A stretch of 64,000 nt of DNA from Mucor racemosus (Eukaryota > Mucoromycota > Mucoromycetes > Mucorales > Mucoraceae): the NCBI GenBank assembly GCA_027405735.1, contig JAPEHQ010000008.1, positions 1,736,001-1,800,000 of the forward strand, in the 5' to 3' direction. Below the pieces are notes generated by a model, which saw only the letters and a program-made list of their open reading frames with translations, had not been told where the DNA came from and did not search any database. Shown piece after piece: positions 48,119 through 61,780 of this stretch (its first letter is position 1; each line of letters starts with the position of its first letter). The position numbers and the translations under genes are program-made.

Positions 48119-48888
48119 ATGACTGAACAAAACACTACTGCCAAGACTGACGGTTCCATTACCACCTATTGTATTGAACATGCAAAGACTCAACAATCTA
48201 AATGTGCTGCTTGTGAAAGAGTTATTCCCCACAAATCTCTTCGTGTAGCTGAGATTTTCAGAAAGAGTAAAAAAGTCAAAAAGGATTTAGCTAGACATAC
48301 ATGGTATCATTTCAAATGCTTCAAGGGTAAAATCACCATTCTTGCTAGATACCAACTATTAAATTAATCTGTTGACATTTTATAGTACCTGAATTGTTGA
48401 CCCGTGTACCAATTGAGCAATTTAGAGGATATCCTGCTTTAAATGAAAAGGATAAAGCTCGTGTACAAAGAGTCATTCAAAGTGGTGTTGGATCATCTTG
48501 GGCTGAATTAATGGAAAAGGCTAAGCCTGTCAAGACAGAGGAAGAATTAGAAGCTGATAAAGAAGAACAAGCCAAAAAAGATAAAAAGAAGAAGGAAGAT
48601 GAAGACAGCATGAATATGGATATGACTGAAAATTTGACAGGTACTCAACAAAAGTCAACCAAATCGAAATCCAAAAAATCAGCAGTGGCATCAGAAAAAG
48701 AAACAACCACAGCAAAACCTGCAGAAGAGAAGAATAAAAAGACATTAAAGCCCAAAGCAGACAAAAAATCTAAAGTATCCAAAAAGAAGGCTTCAGTTAC
48801 ACCTGCAGCTGTAAAGGAAGTTGTTCTTCCCAAAGAAGATTTATTAGAATTACAAAACTTTGCAAAGGAATTCAGTGCATTCAAATAA
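48119..48888 (+). CDS. PARP-type zinc-finger protein with Lys-rich tail
   Basis: Exons 48119-48326 and 48386-48888 give 236 residues. Residues 18-69 form a PARP-type zinc finger: the likely ligands are Cys29, Cys32, His64 and Cys67 (KCAACE then WYHFKCF), with the hydrophobic VAEIF strand between. This fold recognises DNA breaks in PARP-1 and DNA ligase III. After LLTRVPIEQFRGYPALNEKD, which is also typical of the domain's end, the rest is a Lys/Glu-rich low-complexity tail with no PARP catalytic or ligase domain. It is probably a nuclear DNA-binding protein of unknown role. The convergent TSR2 stop codon is 52 bp away. Confidence 0.85.
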
Positions 48889-48940
48889 ATAAATAAATAA
48901 AAAAAAAAAAGATTTATATACAAAAATTTATTATGATAAT

Positions 48941-49596
48941 TTATTTACGACGCACAGTTTCCCAGCCATCAGCATCTACGAGTGGTTCTTTGGGCACATC
49001 ATCCATATCATCGTCTTGATCATCATTACCCTAAAAATAAAATTAGTCGAGTTGTAATTTAACCATTTAATCCCCTTACATTTGTGGTATTATCATCATT
49101 GGTATCATCTTCATTGTCGTCGTCACTATCATCATCGCCTTGCTTAACGCAGGTAGAAGCGACAAATTTGTTTTGTGTCTTTGCCTTTTCACGGAGACGT
49201 TCAACTTCTTCAAAATTGCCATTGATGCATTGATTGAATAATAAAACCAAATGTTTAGCGACTAAATAAGGAGAATCGTCTTCGAGAGTAGCATTGAATT
49301 CATCGGTCATAATCTGGGATAAGATATCCTCTACTTCATCAATATCTAATTTTTTACCGTCTATAGTTGCAAATTGTTTAGCATAATGCGATTTGTTTAG
49401 TGAACAATATGCACTTACGCTTGTCGAAATGATCAATGATAACATCAATGAACCATTCTCTTTTCTCGTCAGACTCAACACCTCCCCAATCTTGTTCAAC
49501 TGCTAGCTTTAATGCTGTCCAATTATGAAAAATGTACGAAACGCCTTCTTCAAAAGCGATTTTGTTGGGATGTTGTGATGTTGTTGATGCTGCCAT
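48941..49596 (-). CDS. TSR2: Pre-rRNA-processing protein Tsr2
   Basis: Three exons (49596-49419, 49360-49080 and 49030-48941) give 182 residues. Tsr2 is the escortin of ribosomal protein eS26 and is needed for 20S pre-rRNA processing. The helical N-domain (FEEGVSYIFHNWTALKLAVE, then QDWGG), the segment LDIDEVEDILSQIMTDEFN, a long Asp-rich region, and the terminal DADGWETVRRK (the family's DGW motif) are all present. Length is close to yeast and human Tsr2. Intron 1 joins C to AC, creating His60, in phase. It is divergent from RPA3, with 196 bp between start codons, so a shared promoter is likely. Confidence 0.92.
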
Positions 49597-49792
49597 TGAT
49601 GTAACTTCAAGAGGTATTCAATCCTGAAAAATATTTTTTTGTTTTAAATCATCATGTCTCGGTGACTGGTTTGCATTGATTTGGCACTGTAAAAGGATTG
49701 GGATTACGAGGACGCGAAGTAGATGAACATCGCGTACCGATTCTGAATCTCTCCTTTTTTTTTTACTTTTATATATATATATTTCACATAAA

Positions 49793-50297
49793 ATGGACAA
49801 GCCTACACCCCGCATCAACTCCAGTTTAAGAGAAAAGTTTGTTGGACAAACAGTTCGTGTTTCTGGAAAACTTGTTTCTGTAAGTTCAAATTTATTTATT
49901 TTTTCACCTGGAAATTGCTTGCCAACATTTCCTCCAAAATAATAGCTTTCTGGTAATACCGCAGTATTGGAATCAACAGATAATGGCCAAATTTTAGTTC
50001 ACTTGAATGGAGTAAGTCAAGGAACCTTTAAAGTTCAGCATGATGATTAATCGTAAATGACAAAACAATTAGGAAAGTCAATGGGGTACAGATTATATTG
50101 AAGTTATTGGACAAGTTGAACAAGATTTCACCCTTAAAGAATTTAAAACCACTAATCTTGGAAACGATTTTAGTTAGTGTTACTGATAAAATATAAAAGG
50201 CAATGATAACAATTTGCTAATATTATTGTATTTAGATCTTGAATTAGCAAATAAGGTGGTAGAATTCTCTCAAAAATGTCCTGAAATGTTCATTTAA
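49793..50297 (+). CDS. RPA3: Replication protein A subunit 3 (RPA14)
   Basis: Four exons (49793-49879, 49946-50011, 50073-50172 and 50236-50297) give 104 residues, the normal size of the smallest RPA subunit. The sequence PRINSSLREKFVGQTVRVSG opens an OB fold. TDNGQILVHLNG, then YIEVIGQV, then FKTTNLGNDFNLELANKVVE complete it. RPA binds single-stranded DNA in replication, repair and recombination; the 14-kDa subunit supports trimerisation. Because no single exon is longer than 100 nt, ORF search misses the gene. All splice phases agree. Confidence 0.92.
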
Positions 50298-50432
50298 AAA
50301 AAAAAAAAAACGAATTTGTGGTAGCTTGTAAATAAAATAAAAATTATCGCATGATTACTACGATAAGATCTTTGATTATGCAACTAAGTTTTATTTATGT
50401 GTGTGAATATGCTAAAATGTTTATGTAAATGC

Positions 50433-51418
50433 TTAAAGTTCTTTGCCCAATTGTTCTGCTAATTCCCGACCACGGTCTTGTGCTGAAAATACAGCTTCTG
50501 CCATTAACTTTCTGATATTGTTAGATTCCATTGAATTAATAGCAGCTTCTGTAGTTCCTTTAGGAGAAGTAACTTTACGACGCAAAGTAGCCAAATCATC
50601 TTCTGATGTAAGAGCCATACGCGCAGCGCCAATACATGTTTGCAGTGTTAATGCCTTGGCATCTTCGGACGATAAACCAGCTTCAATACCAGCATTTTCT
50701 ATTGTAAATATGATTGAATTAGAATGAAACATGTACTAAATCATTTAGTTGAATACTTACGCATGGCTTCCATAATCAAAAAGAAATAAGCTGGACCGCT
50801 ACCACTAATACCAGTAACAGTATCAATTAGCGACTCATCTTCAACCCAAGAAACTTGTTTAGCAACGGCCTTCATGATCTCTTCAGTCATGCTTCTTTGA
50901 TCTTCATTTACAGCATCAGTAGCGAATAAACCAACAGCACCTTCTCCAACAAGTGCCGGCGTATTTGGCATACATCTTACAATAGCAGCAGGATCAGTGG
51001 TATTCATCCATTTATAGATATCAGCAGTTGTGATGCCAGCAGCAATAGATACAATTAATGTATCTGCTTTTAATTTGAGATCACTCACAACAGAACGAAG
51101 CACTTGAGGCTTTACAGCCAAAATAACTACATTTGCGCCTTCAACAGTTTGTTGATTGTTATCAGAACCTACCATTTCGGGATATTTTGATTGCATGTAT
51201 TGTCTACGTTGCTCGAAAGGTTCAGAATAACGTAAATGCTTACTAGGATGGCCACTAGATTGTAAACCGCAAAGAATAGCTTCGGCCATATTACCACCAC
51301 CAATGAATGAGATGATTGGTTTTGTTAATTGTTTACCATTTAATGTGCTGGTAGCGGATTGAAGTGTAGTAGAAACCATATGAGATGTAATAGATTGTAA
51401 TCTGTTTAAAGAAGACAT
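50433..51418 (-). CDS. PRO3: Pyrroline-5-carboxylate reductase
   Basis: NAD(P)H-dependent last step of proline synthesis (pyrroline-5-carboxylate to L-proline). Exons 51418-50761 and 50698-50433 give 307 residues, slightly longer than the 270-290 common in the family because of an N-terminal extension of about 33 residues (MSSLNRLQSITSHMVSTTLQ) that could be a targeting sequence; this is inference. The Rossmann motif FIGGGNMAEA starts at residue 38. VRCMPNTPALVGEGA and GISGSGPAYFFLIMEAM are family signatures, as is the C-terminal TSPKGTTEAAI. All catalytic landmarks are present. Confidence 0.95.
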
Positions 51419-51528
51419 TGTATTTTATTTTATATTGTCTCAATTGAAAAGAGTGTATTTATGCGGTAATTTTTTTCTGTGTGACTCTATCAAAGGATGT
51501 CCTCACGGGGTTGTTTGTGTAAATGACG

Positions 51529-52702
51529 CTATTCATCATCTTCCTCTGCTTCTTCATCAGAAGCAATACTGGGTATATCATAGAGATCATTTTCAGATAA
51601 GGCACCGTGTCTAAATTTTGGCGGTTTTTACAAATAAGGTTAACTAAATATATCATTTTGCATGACATAAGGAAAATGACGTACCTGAGCAAAACATCTT
51701 CTATCGCATCTATATCAAATCGGGACCCTACTCCATCAATTATTCTCACTAAATTTGCAACCAATATACCACTTGTGTAAGCTAAAATGGCTGGTGATCC
51801 AACTAGATCAAAGTCAAGGTCATTGGCTGATACTCGAATAAATTTAGCAAGCCTATATTTCTGTGCTAAATCAAACAAAATCATATCTAATTCTTTGCAT
51901 TTGGGTAGACTATCATCAAATATATGAATAATCACAGGTATAGTCTTCCATTCATCATCAATTTCGTTTGCATATTCATCTGCATCAATTGTAATATATG
52001 TACCAAATAGCTTTTGTTGTTGTCGAATTGCATGATTTCCTTGTTTTAGTCTCTTTAATTCATTTAATCTCTTTTCTCGAAAGTATTTTAAATCATCATC
52101 ATCAAGTTCTTCTTGCTGTTGTTGCTGTAGTATCAATTCTTGCTCTTTAGCATCTTGTAAATATGTGGTAGTAGTAGGTGCTTTGGCCAACATACGTGCA
52201 TTATAATCTGCACGTGCTTTGGTTTTCAACGCTAACTGTATTTGTTGTTGATAATCGTGATCCGCTTTCACTCCCTTTGGTCCTGTGTGGGGTCCTGATT
52301 GCCTTTCTTCGTGCGGAATATAATTCACCTATATAAGGTTGTGTGTGTGGGAGACAATTTGTTAGTCATAGTATAATGTATGTAAATCATATGTTGGTAG
52401 AAATTTCGGGTTACCCTGGCAACCATTCAAACAAAAAAAAAGGGGGTGCATTTCGACCTTAATTTTTGTTGCCATGGTTACAATCAAACAAAACATAAGA
52501 GGTAATTTAGGAGACGCAATGAAAAGGCCCACAAAATGAAGAAAAAAGAAGGAATAAAATGATGAATGTGTGGGGTCGAATAGCTTACCGAAGTTTCAAC
52601 ATGATCGTCTTTATCTGATTCCGACTCTGGTTCTATTCTGTTTTTATCATCGTTTTCTTCTAATGAAGTATTCTGTAACTGTGCCCATAATGCATCCTCC
52701 AT
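51529..52702 (-). CDS. Phosducin-like protein (PhLP1 type)
   Basis: Exons 52702-52589, 52328-51685 and 51610-51529 give 279 residues. PhLP1 proteins work with the CCT chaperonin to assemble G-protein beta-gamma dimers. The HTGPKGVKAD motif near residue 52 corresponds to the conserved TGPKGV of PhLP1. DLKYFREKRLNELKRLKQ is the helix before the thioredoxin-like domain, which runs from about KTIPVIIHIFDDSLPKC to LVRIIDGVG. The tail is acidic (ASDEEAEEDDE). The CxxC of true thioredoxins is absent, as in the family. It is divergent from the Arf6 gene with 270 bp between start codons. Confidence 0.88.
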
Positions 52703-52972
52703 TTTATAGTTTTTTATGTAGAAAAAAGAACGTGTTTTTGAAGAGAGAAAGAGAAAAAGAAATTATCTGGAAGACTGCTGCCAATAAAAAACTGTCAATT
52801 TTAAATAGGTCTCCTTATATCAAACTACTTTGGATAACAAGTTGTTTAATTTACATACAATGGCAAAAAAAAAAGGAGGAAATAAAACAAATACATTTAG
52901 ATAATAATTCGAAAGGAAATTTGTATAATACCCTTTTTTTTCCTCTCTCTTTTTAAATTAGAATTATTCAAA

Positions 52973-53647
<675 letters not shown>

Positions 53648-53656
53648 AATAAATGC

Positions 53657-54506
53657 CTAAAGTTTCGAGAAAACTGTACTAGCAAATATCTTTTTTTCAT
53701 ATTCCCAATCATCATCTTTCATTTGACGTAAAACCAACTTTTTCATTCCTCTAATTGCATTAGAAGAAACTCTTTGATTTGTTCTATTATCAATTAAAAA
53801 CGGTTTTAAATATAGTAAACTAGCATTTAAACATTCCCCGTCTTTTTCTACGATCAAATCTGCAAGTCCTCCTTCAATGCACTCTTGTGCAGTCAATCGA
53901 TAGCCACCGGCCATCCATAAAAGGGCTTTTTTTCTACCTGCAATACTTACTAAGCGGCGCATACCTCCCCAAGGAGAACTAACGCCCATTCTTGTTTGTA
54001 CAAAATGAACAAATGCAGTCTGGCTCATACACACAAAGTCAAATGCTGTAACCAATTCAGATCCACCTCCAATTGCACCTCCAGTAACAATTGCCATAGT
54101 AATTAATGGTAATCGAGAAATTCTCTCTACAGTATTATGCATTAATTCATTCATAGCCAAAGAAATGTCTGCTGATTTCACATGCTCACGAGCAAAACTG
54201 AGATCTGTGATTTTATATGAATGAGAAGATGCAAAAAAAACAATGTATTTTGTTAATCAATGTACCTAAACCAGCACAAAAGGATGATTGCCCTCCTCCC
54301 ATAACTAAAAGGGCAACAAGATCATTTGTTACATTTCGCTCCAATTCAGAGACAGCATTGTGAAATTCAACCATCATTTTTCCAGACAATGCATTATGTC
54401 TTTTGGGATTGTCGATAGTCAAAAGGGCAATTCCCGGCTGATAATTGAGATCAAGCTTGATAGTACCTTGACCTTTGTTGGCAAGTAGTTCAATAGTTTT
54501 ATTCAT
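53657..54506 (-). CDS. Enoyl-CoA hydratase/isomerase family, ethylmalonyl-CoA decarboxylase (ECHDC1)-like
   Basis: Exons 54506-54266 and 54204-53657 give 262 residues. The start chosen (MNKTIELLAN) lies just after a pyrimidine-rich leader; an upstream in-frame Met at 54548 is less likely. Crotonase-fold landmarks are IALLTIDNPKRHNALSG, FCAGLDLS (first oxyanion loop) and IVTGGAIGGGSELVTAFDFV (second loop). Order and spacing resemble animal ECHDC1, which removes ethylmalonyl-CoA made by acyl-CoA carboxylases in error; a plain enoyl-CoA hydratase role cannot be excluded. No clear targeting signal is seen. Confidence 0.8.
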
Positions 54507-55490
54507 TTGAAAGAGAAAAAAGAGGGAAGAACAGTGAGAATGTGACACAACTCACGTCAGCTTTAATTATCCAGGTTCGTAGAGCTAACCAAACTCATCC
54601 AAAGTGCAGTCCAGTAATAATATGGACTTATTTACAGCGATAAATAAGTTTAAGAATTTTTATGTATATACGGTATATATATATATATATGGTACCAATG
54701 TAAAAGAATAAAACTAAAATGATTTTAAAATTTTCAAGAGTCTCTAAAGTATATCAATAATGCTTCCTTCGCACAAAAGCAATCAAAAAGTTTTGAAAAC
54801 CGGTGCTTGAGTAACAATCAGAGAAACATTATGCGTTGTAATTGCAGTAAGATAAGGGGTAAAAAGTGATAAAAGAATACTGTTAAAATATTTCTTTATT
54901 AAAATATTGATAATGTGCAATAAAATGGTTATTCTACGTCTCCATTTATATTATTTAGCGATCATTTACTATATGGCAATTGTATTGCAATTATCAATGA
55001 TTCCATTACTTTTGAGTACCAATGTTGGGTTGTTTGGTTATTGATTTGGTGGATCAAGAACGGTGCTTTAAATAAATTCTGTCAATCATGCCCTTACTTG
55101 TTCTACTTGGTAAGCATGTACTTTTTATGTTTTTTATTTGGGATATTCCACATTATTTTAGTATTTTAACATCTCTTATACGAGTATTATACTCTTGCTA
55201 TTTTCATGCAATTGTCTATTTACTATACAGTCTCATCTTTAATAGCATAGTTCTAATGAGATGACATTCAATTTAGGCATTTTATGATGGGAATCTAGCT
55301 TAATTCACTTCAGTGATAACGATACTTGAACTAATTTTTTCGATTTGATGAAAAATGATTTCAAATATGAAAATGTCAATTTGCGCAGCCATCATTTCTA
55401 TAGTTAATCACATATTTCTATAGTAAACAATTTTTGGGATATACCTCAAAGATCACAAAATAGACATGAATTAATTGCATTATGCTAGCT
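54507..55490. other. Intergenic DNA left of the right-hand repeat island
   Basis: No gene is seen. An AT microsatellite is at about 54674-54691. Sequence 54880-54985 weakly resembles 43125-43240. From about 55430 similarity to the H-arm junction begins. Confidence 0.45.
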
Positions 55491-57452
55491 ATTCCTGAAT
55501 TCATTTTATACCTCATGAAGGACTCAAAAACACGTAAAATCCACTGCTTTTTCCTTGAAAATTAGGTTTCACTTTTCATCGCTGCTATACTTTTTTTTTT
55601 ACTAAATAACACCAGGATAAAATTATATGCCAATGTACCTGAGATGTTCACCTTGAATCCAAAAACAAGTATCCGGAAATATCCTATTTTTTACAATTGG
55701 TATTAATTTTTCAGTGCTAATGTTTCAGATTTTTTACGCGTATTTCACTGCTAAAGAATTGGAAACTTTGAGGCTTCATATCTCTAGAAATAATTAAGCT
55801 ATACTATCACTTTTTAATAATAAAACTTACTTGTTTTAAAACGCTCTATAACATACCCAAGTATAAAAAAATTATGAGCACTTTTATTTTTTTCTTCATT
55901 TTTTTTGGCATTTTTGTAGTAAATTTCAAAATATTTGTTAAATTGAGTAGCAGTTTTTTTTTACTCGTCTCATCAAGCTCGTTGATCTCCCTCGAATTTA
56001 GTTTATTGTTTTTTAAAATATTGATTTTTCGTGGAGATATCATCAAAAATGTGTACAAAAATATACCTTCATTTCTAGCCTCCATTTTTCCCTTATATAC
56101 CCTTATCCCAAATTCTGAATCTGAAAAATTTTGGACAAAAATCTTGTTTCCTCTACAACAAATGCAGCTGGAAAATTCCGCAATAACTCGATCGATAGAT
56201 AATTTTTTTGCGCATTGTTCCAATTACCTATATATTAAATGTGTTTATAAAAATTAACGTGTATCATCAAAAAACCTCCAAATTTTAAATTGCATTTTAC
56301 GCAAAATTTAATGTGAAGTGTTTGTCTGAATTTTATTTCAATAGATGCAGAATCCAAAACTGTACAAGAACTATTTAATACGCTAGGTCGGCTTACTTTG
56401 CAGTTCATGAGCAACTAAACGATTTTTTGTTTTTGATCATTTTTCGTCCATTTTTTTTTAAATCAATTTTGGAGCTCAGTTAGTATAGATTGTAAGCTAT
56501 ACTGTAAGCTATGATTTTGATTTTCTTGATGAAAAACCAATATTTTTTGCTAAAACAAAAAATTCAGAGTAGCAGCCAATTAGATCTATCTTGTGAATAC
56601 AGAAATTAAGCCCTGGATAATGAGTTTTGAGATTTACAAAATAATAAAGTAATATTTACAACTGCAGAAAACAAAGAAAAAAAATCTCATCCTTGTGAAT
56701 ATTGATCCAATTAATTTCCAATTATACATGATGATAGATTTGAATATATCCTGCATAAAAGCCTATGTTTCTACTTTCACAAATCATTGTGAATTGAGAA
56801 AACCATAACCAAAACATGATATTTCTGTCCAATAAAACCACCTGTTGTGTCGTATATTTTCATGTTTGATAAATAATATTTAAAAAAGAATATGATAATT
56901 AAAAGAAAATGAGTAATAAATTATTTCTTTAACTGTATAATAAAAACAAGATGTCGTTTATTTAGATATAACAATATGGCCTTTTATTGTATATTGATTT
57001 AACAATTGGCATTGAGATCCTGAGATGTGATTTAAGGCATTATTAAGCCATTAAATCTGTTTGATAATTATCTATGGATGAAAATGGATCAATCATAATT
57101 TAACCGTGATTTCAGAGCTTATTATGAGTTGCCTTATTTCAATGTTGCGCTAAATATGCTTGGATGTTGATTTGATATCTATTTGATTAACTAACCGCTG
57201 GAATGAAATAATATAGTGTCATAATTGAGGAGGTCCAAACGTTATTGTTAATTGCTGCTGAATATACTTAGTACGCTAGGAGTTTCTTATTTATAATATC
57301 CGATATCAAGACTTTGCGGTTCAATGCATGTCGTAGTCAATAGATTATTGTAAGATGTAGTATTGATACTGCAAAAGGTGATAAAATATGGTACTTACTT
57401 GGTGGCATACAACATGCATAATGATAAATAATAAAATCCGAATATGATTAAC
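55491..57452 (+). repeat. Arm plus mid part of the composite repeat unit (forward)
   Basis: It starts near CACGTAAAATCCACTGC (about 55531) and follows the same order as 9460-11150. It then continues without a break through GGAGTTTCTTATTTATAATA (mid part, about 57280-57440) to the CACTA target duplication AAC (57450-57452). This copy shows that arm and mid are contiguous in the ancestral unit. The minus-strand arm ORF at 55846-56223 is open for 125 codons. Confidence 0.8.
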
Positions 57453-60437
57453 CACTACGGCCAAACTATGATTCCCATGGGCATATTGATCTGCACAAAT
57501 AAGCAGAATAAAAAGTTTTGTGCAGATCAGGCAGCCCAAATGAGCAGAGCAATGAGATCAAGGTTTTTTAGTCAATTTATTAAAGTATATCAATCATAAT
57601 ATAATTAATAACAAAGATAATTTGAATGGTTTAAAACAGATGTGGGTTACTCTGATTCAACAGAATTGCCTTATTGACGAGATATACCAATTTGAAATTT
57701 GGGGTTTGAAAGAGTTCTGCCCATGATCTTCTTTCGGGGACCAAATGGGAGCAACGACAACAACTTGTTTGGCAACACTAAAAGTATTTATGCCTTTGTA
57801 AATCCCTGTTTGTAACACACAAAATCTTTTTTCTTCCCTGCTCTTTCCTCAGCTCTTTTATTTACGTTTAGAACTACAACAAAAAGACTAATATTTTTTT
57901 GTAAACTGAAATCAAGTAGCAGGTAAAAGTGCATGCTTTCCCATTGTTTATTTGGAAATGAATTATTAATTGTTAATGTTAGGGCACGTTATAATATCTT
58001 TCTCGAACAAAAAAAGCGTTCAGGACTTAATCATTTGTTCCATTATCTACGTTATAATCAGTGCTTTTTTGGTCTAAAGTCAATATCTACCTGGAGAAAA
58101 ACTGGTGATTATAAAAATATGTATAGTATTGACTTGATTTGAATGAATGAATAAACTCATGTTAGTCTATTTAGTTTCTAAAAAGCATTTATTTCTATTT
58201 AGTGGCCAACAGCTAAGAAGAGGAAATCAAGATGCTGTCTTGTATATCACTATCAACTATCAAAGGTACACCATAATTATTACTTATTACCTTGTTATTA
58301 ATAATTTATTTTACTAATAAATCAATTTTTATAGGTCAGTAAGTTGGTTCTGGTAAAGCATTGAATAAATTGGCTTGGGACAAAGAATGAAGGTAAAAAG
58401 GTGGCAATAGGTTCCAGCGATGGCCATGTTTATGATGTTGGAGGGGTAAGACTAAAACTTAATGTAAATCACCTCTAGCGCATTAATTATAAAGTCAGAC
58501 TATATTATCATCAAATAAACTAACACACAATATTAACATGTATAAATATTTACAATAATAAGCTTGAATCAAGTGGGTACAGCATTGTAAATTCTTGAAA
58601 AAGCTCTCAAGTATTATAAAATCTCTTATTTTTAAGACTTACAAGGCTTATAAGCGGAATATTAATTTAGAAAATTATTCTTGTCCAGGTCATCAATTTT
58701 GACATTTTTTAAATTTTTTTTTTTGGTTCTGCAAATTTAGTGTTGATTCTACTATCAGTCATAAAAACAAAAAATATACACATATACAGAATTTAGCGCT
58801 CTATCTGCTCAATAAAAAATAATAAACATTTTTATTGCAAAATATTACATGAAAATCCTTTAATCAAAAAACCGTTTTTGGGCCAAAAGTACAAAGTTTC
58901 ATTACTTAACATTTAATATTAAGCTTTTATAAAATGTGTATTAGTCATGGCTACAATTTTCTCTCACAATGTAGTATATTTAAACGTTGATTTTGGTATC
59001 AAAATTTAATTTTTTTGTTTTTTGATCAAAATCATGAGTGTTGGTAAGGGTAAAATGAGTCCCGAAAATGTCCGCTACAAAAACTGAATTTTCAGACCGT
59101 ACATGGTTAAATATAGAAAAAGTTAAAAAAAGAGAAACGCTTTTTTATTTAAAACTTAGATATACCATAGTATAAGAGACTTATCAATTCAATCTTGCTA
59201 TGCTCAATTACGGCATTGCTCTACGGGCTCGCTTTTGCAATTTTTTAATGAATGTATGATATGACAGATGGTTTTTCTGGTATAGTTTAATGGTTGATTC
59301 GCTGTAATTCTGCTTTTACATTGGCTGAAATGTGCAATTTAGCAGGGTTAGTTTTAAATACGCTAAATAATGTAAAGCCTGGAAGTTTTTTTTATACGTG
59401 TGTTGTTTCTCTCTTTTTGTTTTCATATTCCAAAGAGATATTTACCGTTTGATAAGGCATATTAGACTATCAAGCTGGTATTCTTTTCTTTTATCTGAAT
59501 ACGCATGATAACATAAGGGACTGATATTTTCATTTAACCGCATTCTAAGATCAAATATCATTATTTACTACTGTATTGTTGGACGTGCTTCTTGATTACC
59601 AGATCAAATCAAAAGCAATGATATTTATATTTTCTCAATAAAAAGCTAGAACTGGCTACAAACTCACGAAGCGTTCCAGAAAAGTGATAAAATTTCAAAT
59701 GATATAGAAACAAAAAAAAAAGGAATAATCTAACGTTCTGTCTAATAACCATAGTTTTGATCGTAGCTACTGTATACTTGAAAACAAATTTTTTTACAGC
59801 TGACGATCGTAAACTAAAATAGTAAGTTTAAACAAGGTTAAATTGCTTAAATTTTATGTGCGATAAAGTAACATCTATAATTCTTAGATTTGGCCTGCAT
59901 ATAAATTCAAGCAGTAAGATTCATTTAGGTTTATGCTCGAGCAAAAACTATTGTTGCTGTAAACATTATCGCTATAAAAATATCTACAAAAAATGATGAT
60001 AATTGTAAATATATTGGTTCTTGCATGTATTGCTCCACATCAACAACGTATTGAATTGTGTTGTTTATAATTTATATTAATAAAAACAAATGGAATTTAA
60101 AAACCCATTCCAGTAAAAAAAATACAATGGCATTTTGAGAACGGCACGATGCTCATGTATAAACCAATCTGTGCCTATACGATCAGATCATTATGCTCAT
60201 GGTCAGATTTTATTATTATGCACACATGGGATTAATGCTATGTGCACGGACAGAATATATAATTCTGCACATACAGGCTTAGCGTTGTGCTCTTGTGCAG
60301 TTTTTTTTTGTTGTGCCCATGTGCATACTGTTATCTTTTTAACCATATTCACTGGGCACAGCAGCTCAGGCTATAGCGTGCAGCCCACCACTGGGGCACA
60401 ACGGAATCATCTTGTGCAGTACAGGTCGGCCGTAGTG
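57453..60437 (+). mobile_element. CACTA-type non-autonomous element, complete short copy (2,985 bp)
   Basis: It begins CACTACGGCC (57453-57462) and ends GGCCGTAGTG (60428-60437), flanked by AAC at 57450-57452 and 60438-60440. The left end carries Y-type and the right end X-type subterminal repeats. It contains a short dynein piece (58342-58445) and the conserved core (about 58935-59100). It holds the uninterrupted internal site (58255-58257) into which inner copies are inserted at 4222 and 27832. No transposase is present, so it would depend on an enzyme supplied elsewhere. Confidence 0.92.
58342..58445 (+). pseudogene. Captured dynein intermediate chain fragment, copy 5
   Basis: It reads GSGKALNKLAWDKE, a 4-base insertion causing a frameshift, then GKKVAIGSSDGHVYDVGG (6 bases lost relative to copy 4). 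It is the same extent as copy 4, so both descend from the same internally deleted form. Confidence 0.7.
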
Positions 60438-61780
60438 AACGATATTATTCGCTGAGCACTTTTCAAGTCTTTCTGAAAAATGACTAAAGATATTCCATTA
60501 TGTATGCCTTTATGTTACAATTAGTAATACTCTATTTACTGGATAAAAACCAAAATTAAAATATGCAGACAGTAATAGGTCTACAATCCAGTTTACATTA
60601 TTAAATTATTGCGTGCAGAATGTGTCTCTCGTGTGCTTGTGAAATAAGATATTCATAAAGAAAATGGATTTCCTAAATAGCACTAAAAATACTGGAGTAG
60701 AGAAAAGAAGAAAACAATTGATAGTCTTTTGAAAGCTGTGCGTGGAAAGGTAAAACGAAAAAAAAGGTGAGGGGGTGATTAGCTGCGCTTCTAGCCCGGC
60801 AAGCACAAGTTCCGAAGAAAATCCGTTTACACGAGTTTCGAACCCACAACCTCTCCGTTTGAACTAGCTGTAAAGCGCATAAGTCTAGCAACTAGGACAA
60901 ACGTCCCCTCTATGTTTGCTTTTTTTTATTGCCGTCCTTCTACTTATCTGTTATTTTGTTTTTCTTGATTTGTGCAATATTCAGTAATTTGACCATTTTT
61001 TTCTTTGGTATATAATATTGCTATTTGTTGCGTATCATCAGCAATTTGGTTTACAAAAAAACCTTTATTCCTAACCGAAATATAAAGAAAAACCTATCAT
61101 TTTTGCCCTATACCATGTAACTATGCTAGGTACAATAATGCAAAAGCTGACTTTATTTTACTAGAAAATATAACTGAAGTTTCCAGTGAGTATATAATTA
61201 ATATATGCAAAATAGCGCTACATATATTTACAAAAATGTAGTAGTAGATAAAACACGTATATATACTGTATATGTTGTATATAATAATAAAAAATTCATA
61301 ATCTATAAAACTTACGGTCATCAATGTTAAAAAAACTAGATCTCGTCCGATCTCTACAGGAAAACAATATCTATTACAGTAATACAGTATATATAATAAA
61401 AGTTGCTTTTTAGATTTTTTTCTATGTAGAAGCCAAAAAATCACGCTTTATGATATTTATGCAATTATTTTTCTTATTAATTAAGCAATAAAACAAATTA
61501 CTATTTATTTTGTTTGTTCTGTCCTTCACAACCTATTTTGACTTGCTGTAGTACACAAAGAAACTACGCTCGATAAATTAAAACGAATTTTAATATTAAA
61601 TATGAATTTTCAAAAAAAAATCTGATAGTTTCAATCTTCAAAATCAGAGTATGCCTTCTTTCTATAACTAACCTCATTATAAACATTTTTTTATATATAC
61701 CCCAGATATTACTAAATAGAAATAAATTAATCAAATTATGCTACCTATCCCTAAATTTATTTTATATCTCACAAAAAACT
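60438..61780 (-). repeat. H part of the composite repeat unit, copy 4
   Basis: It matches 8075-9440 base for base over long stretches on the same strand, and 1-719 in reverse. It starts at the AAC target duplication and runs into the arm near 61781 via TTTATATCTCAC. It contains a tRNA-like segment. The 107-codon ORF at 61121-61444 is AT-rich and featureless. Confidence 0.75.
60758..60902 (-). other. tRNA-like / SINE-like segment, copy 4
   Basis: The B-box-like GGTTCGAAACT is on the minus strand at 60834-60844, preceded by GGTTGTGG. The T run is seen as an A run near 60758-60765. This copy retains the best potential acceptor pairing (GTTTGT with GTGTAAAC). Confidence 0.4.
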
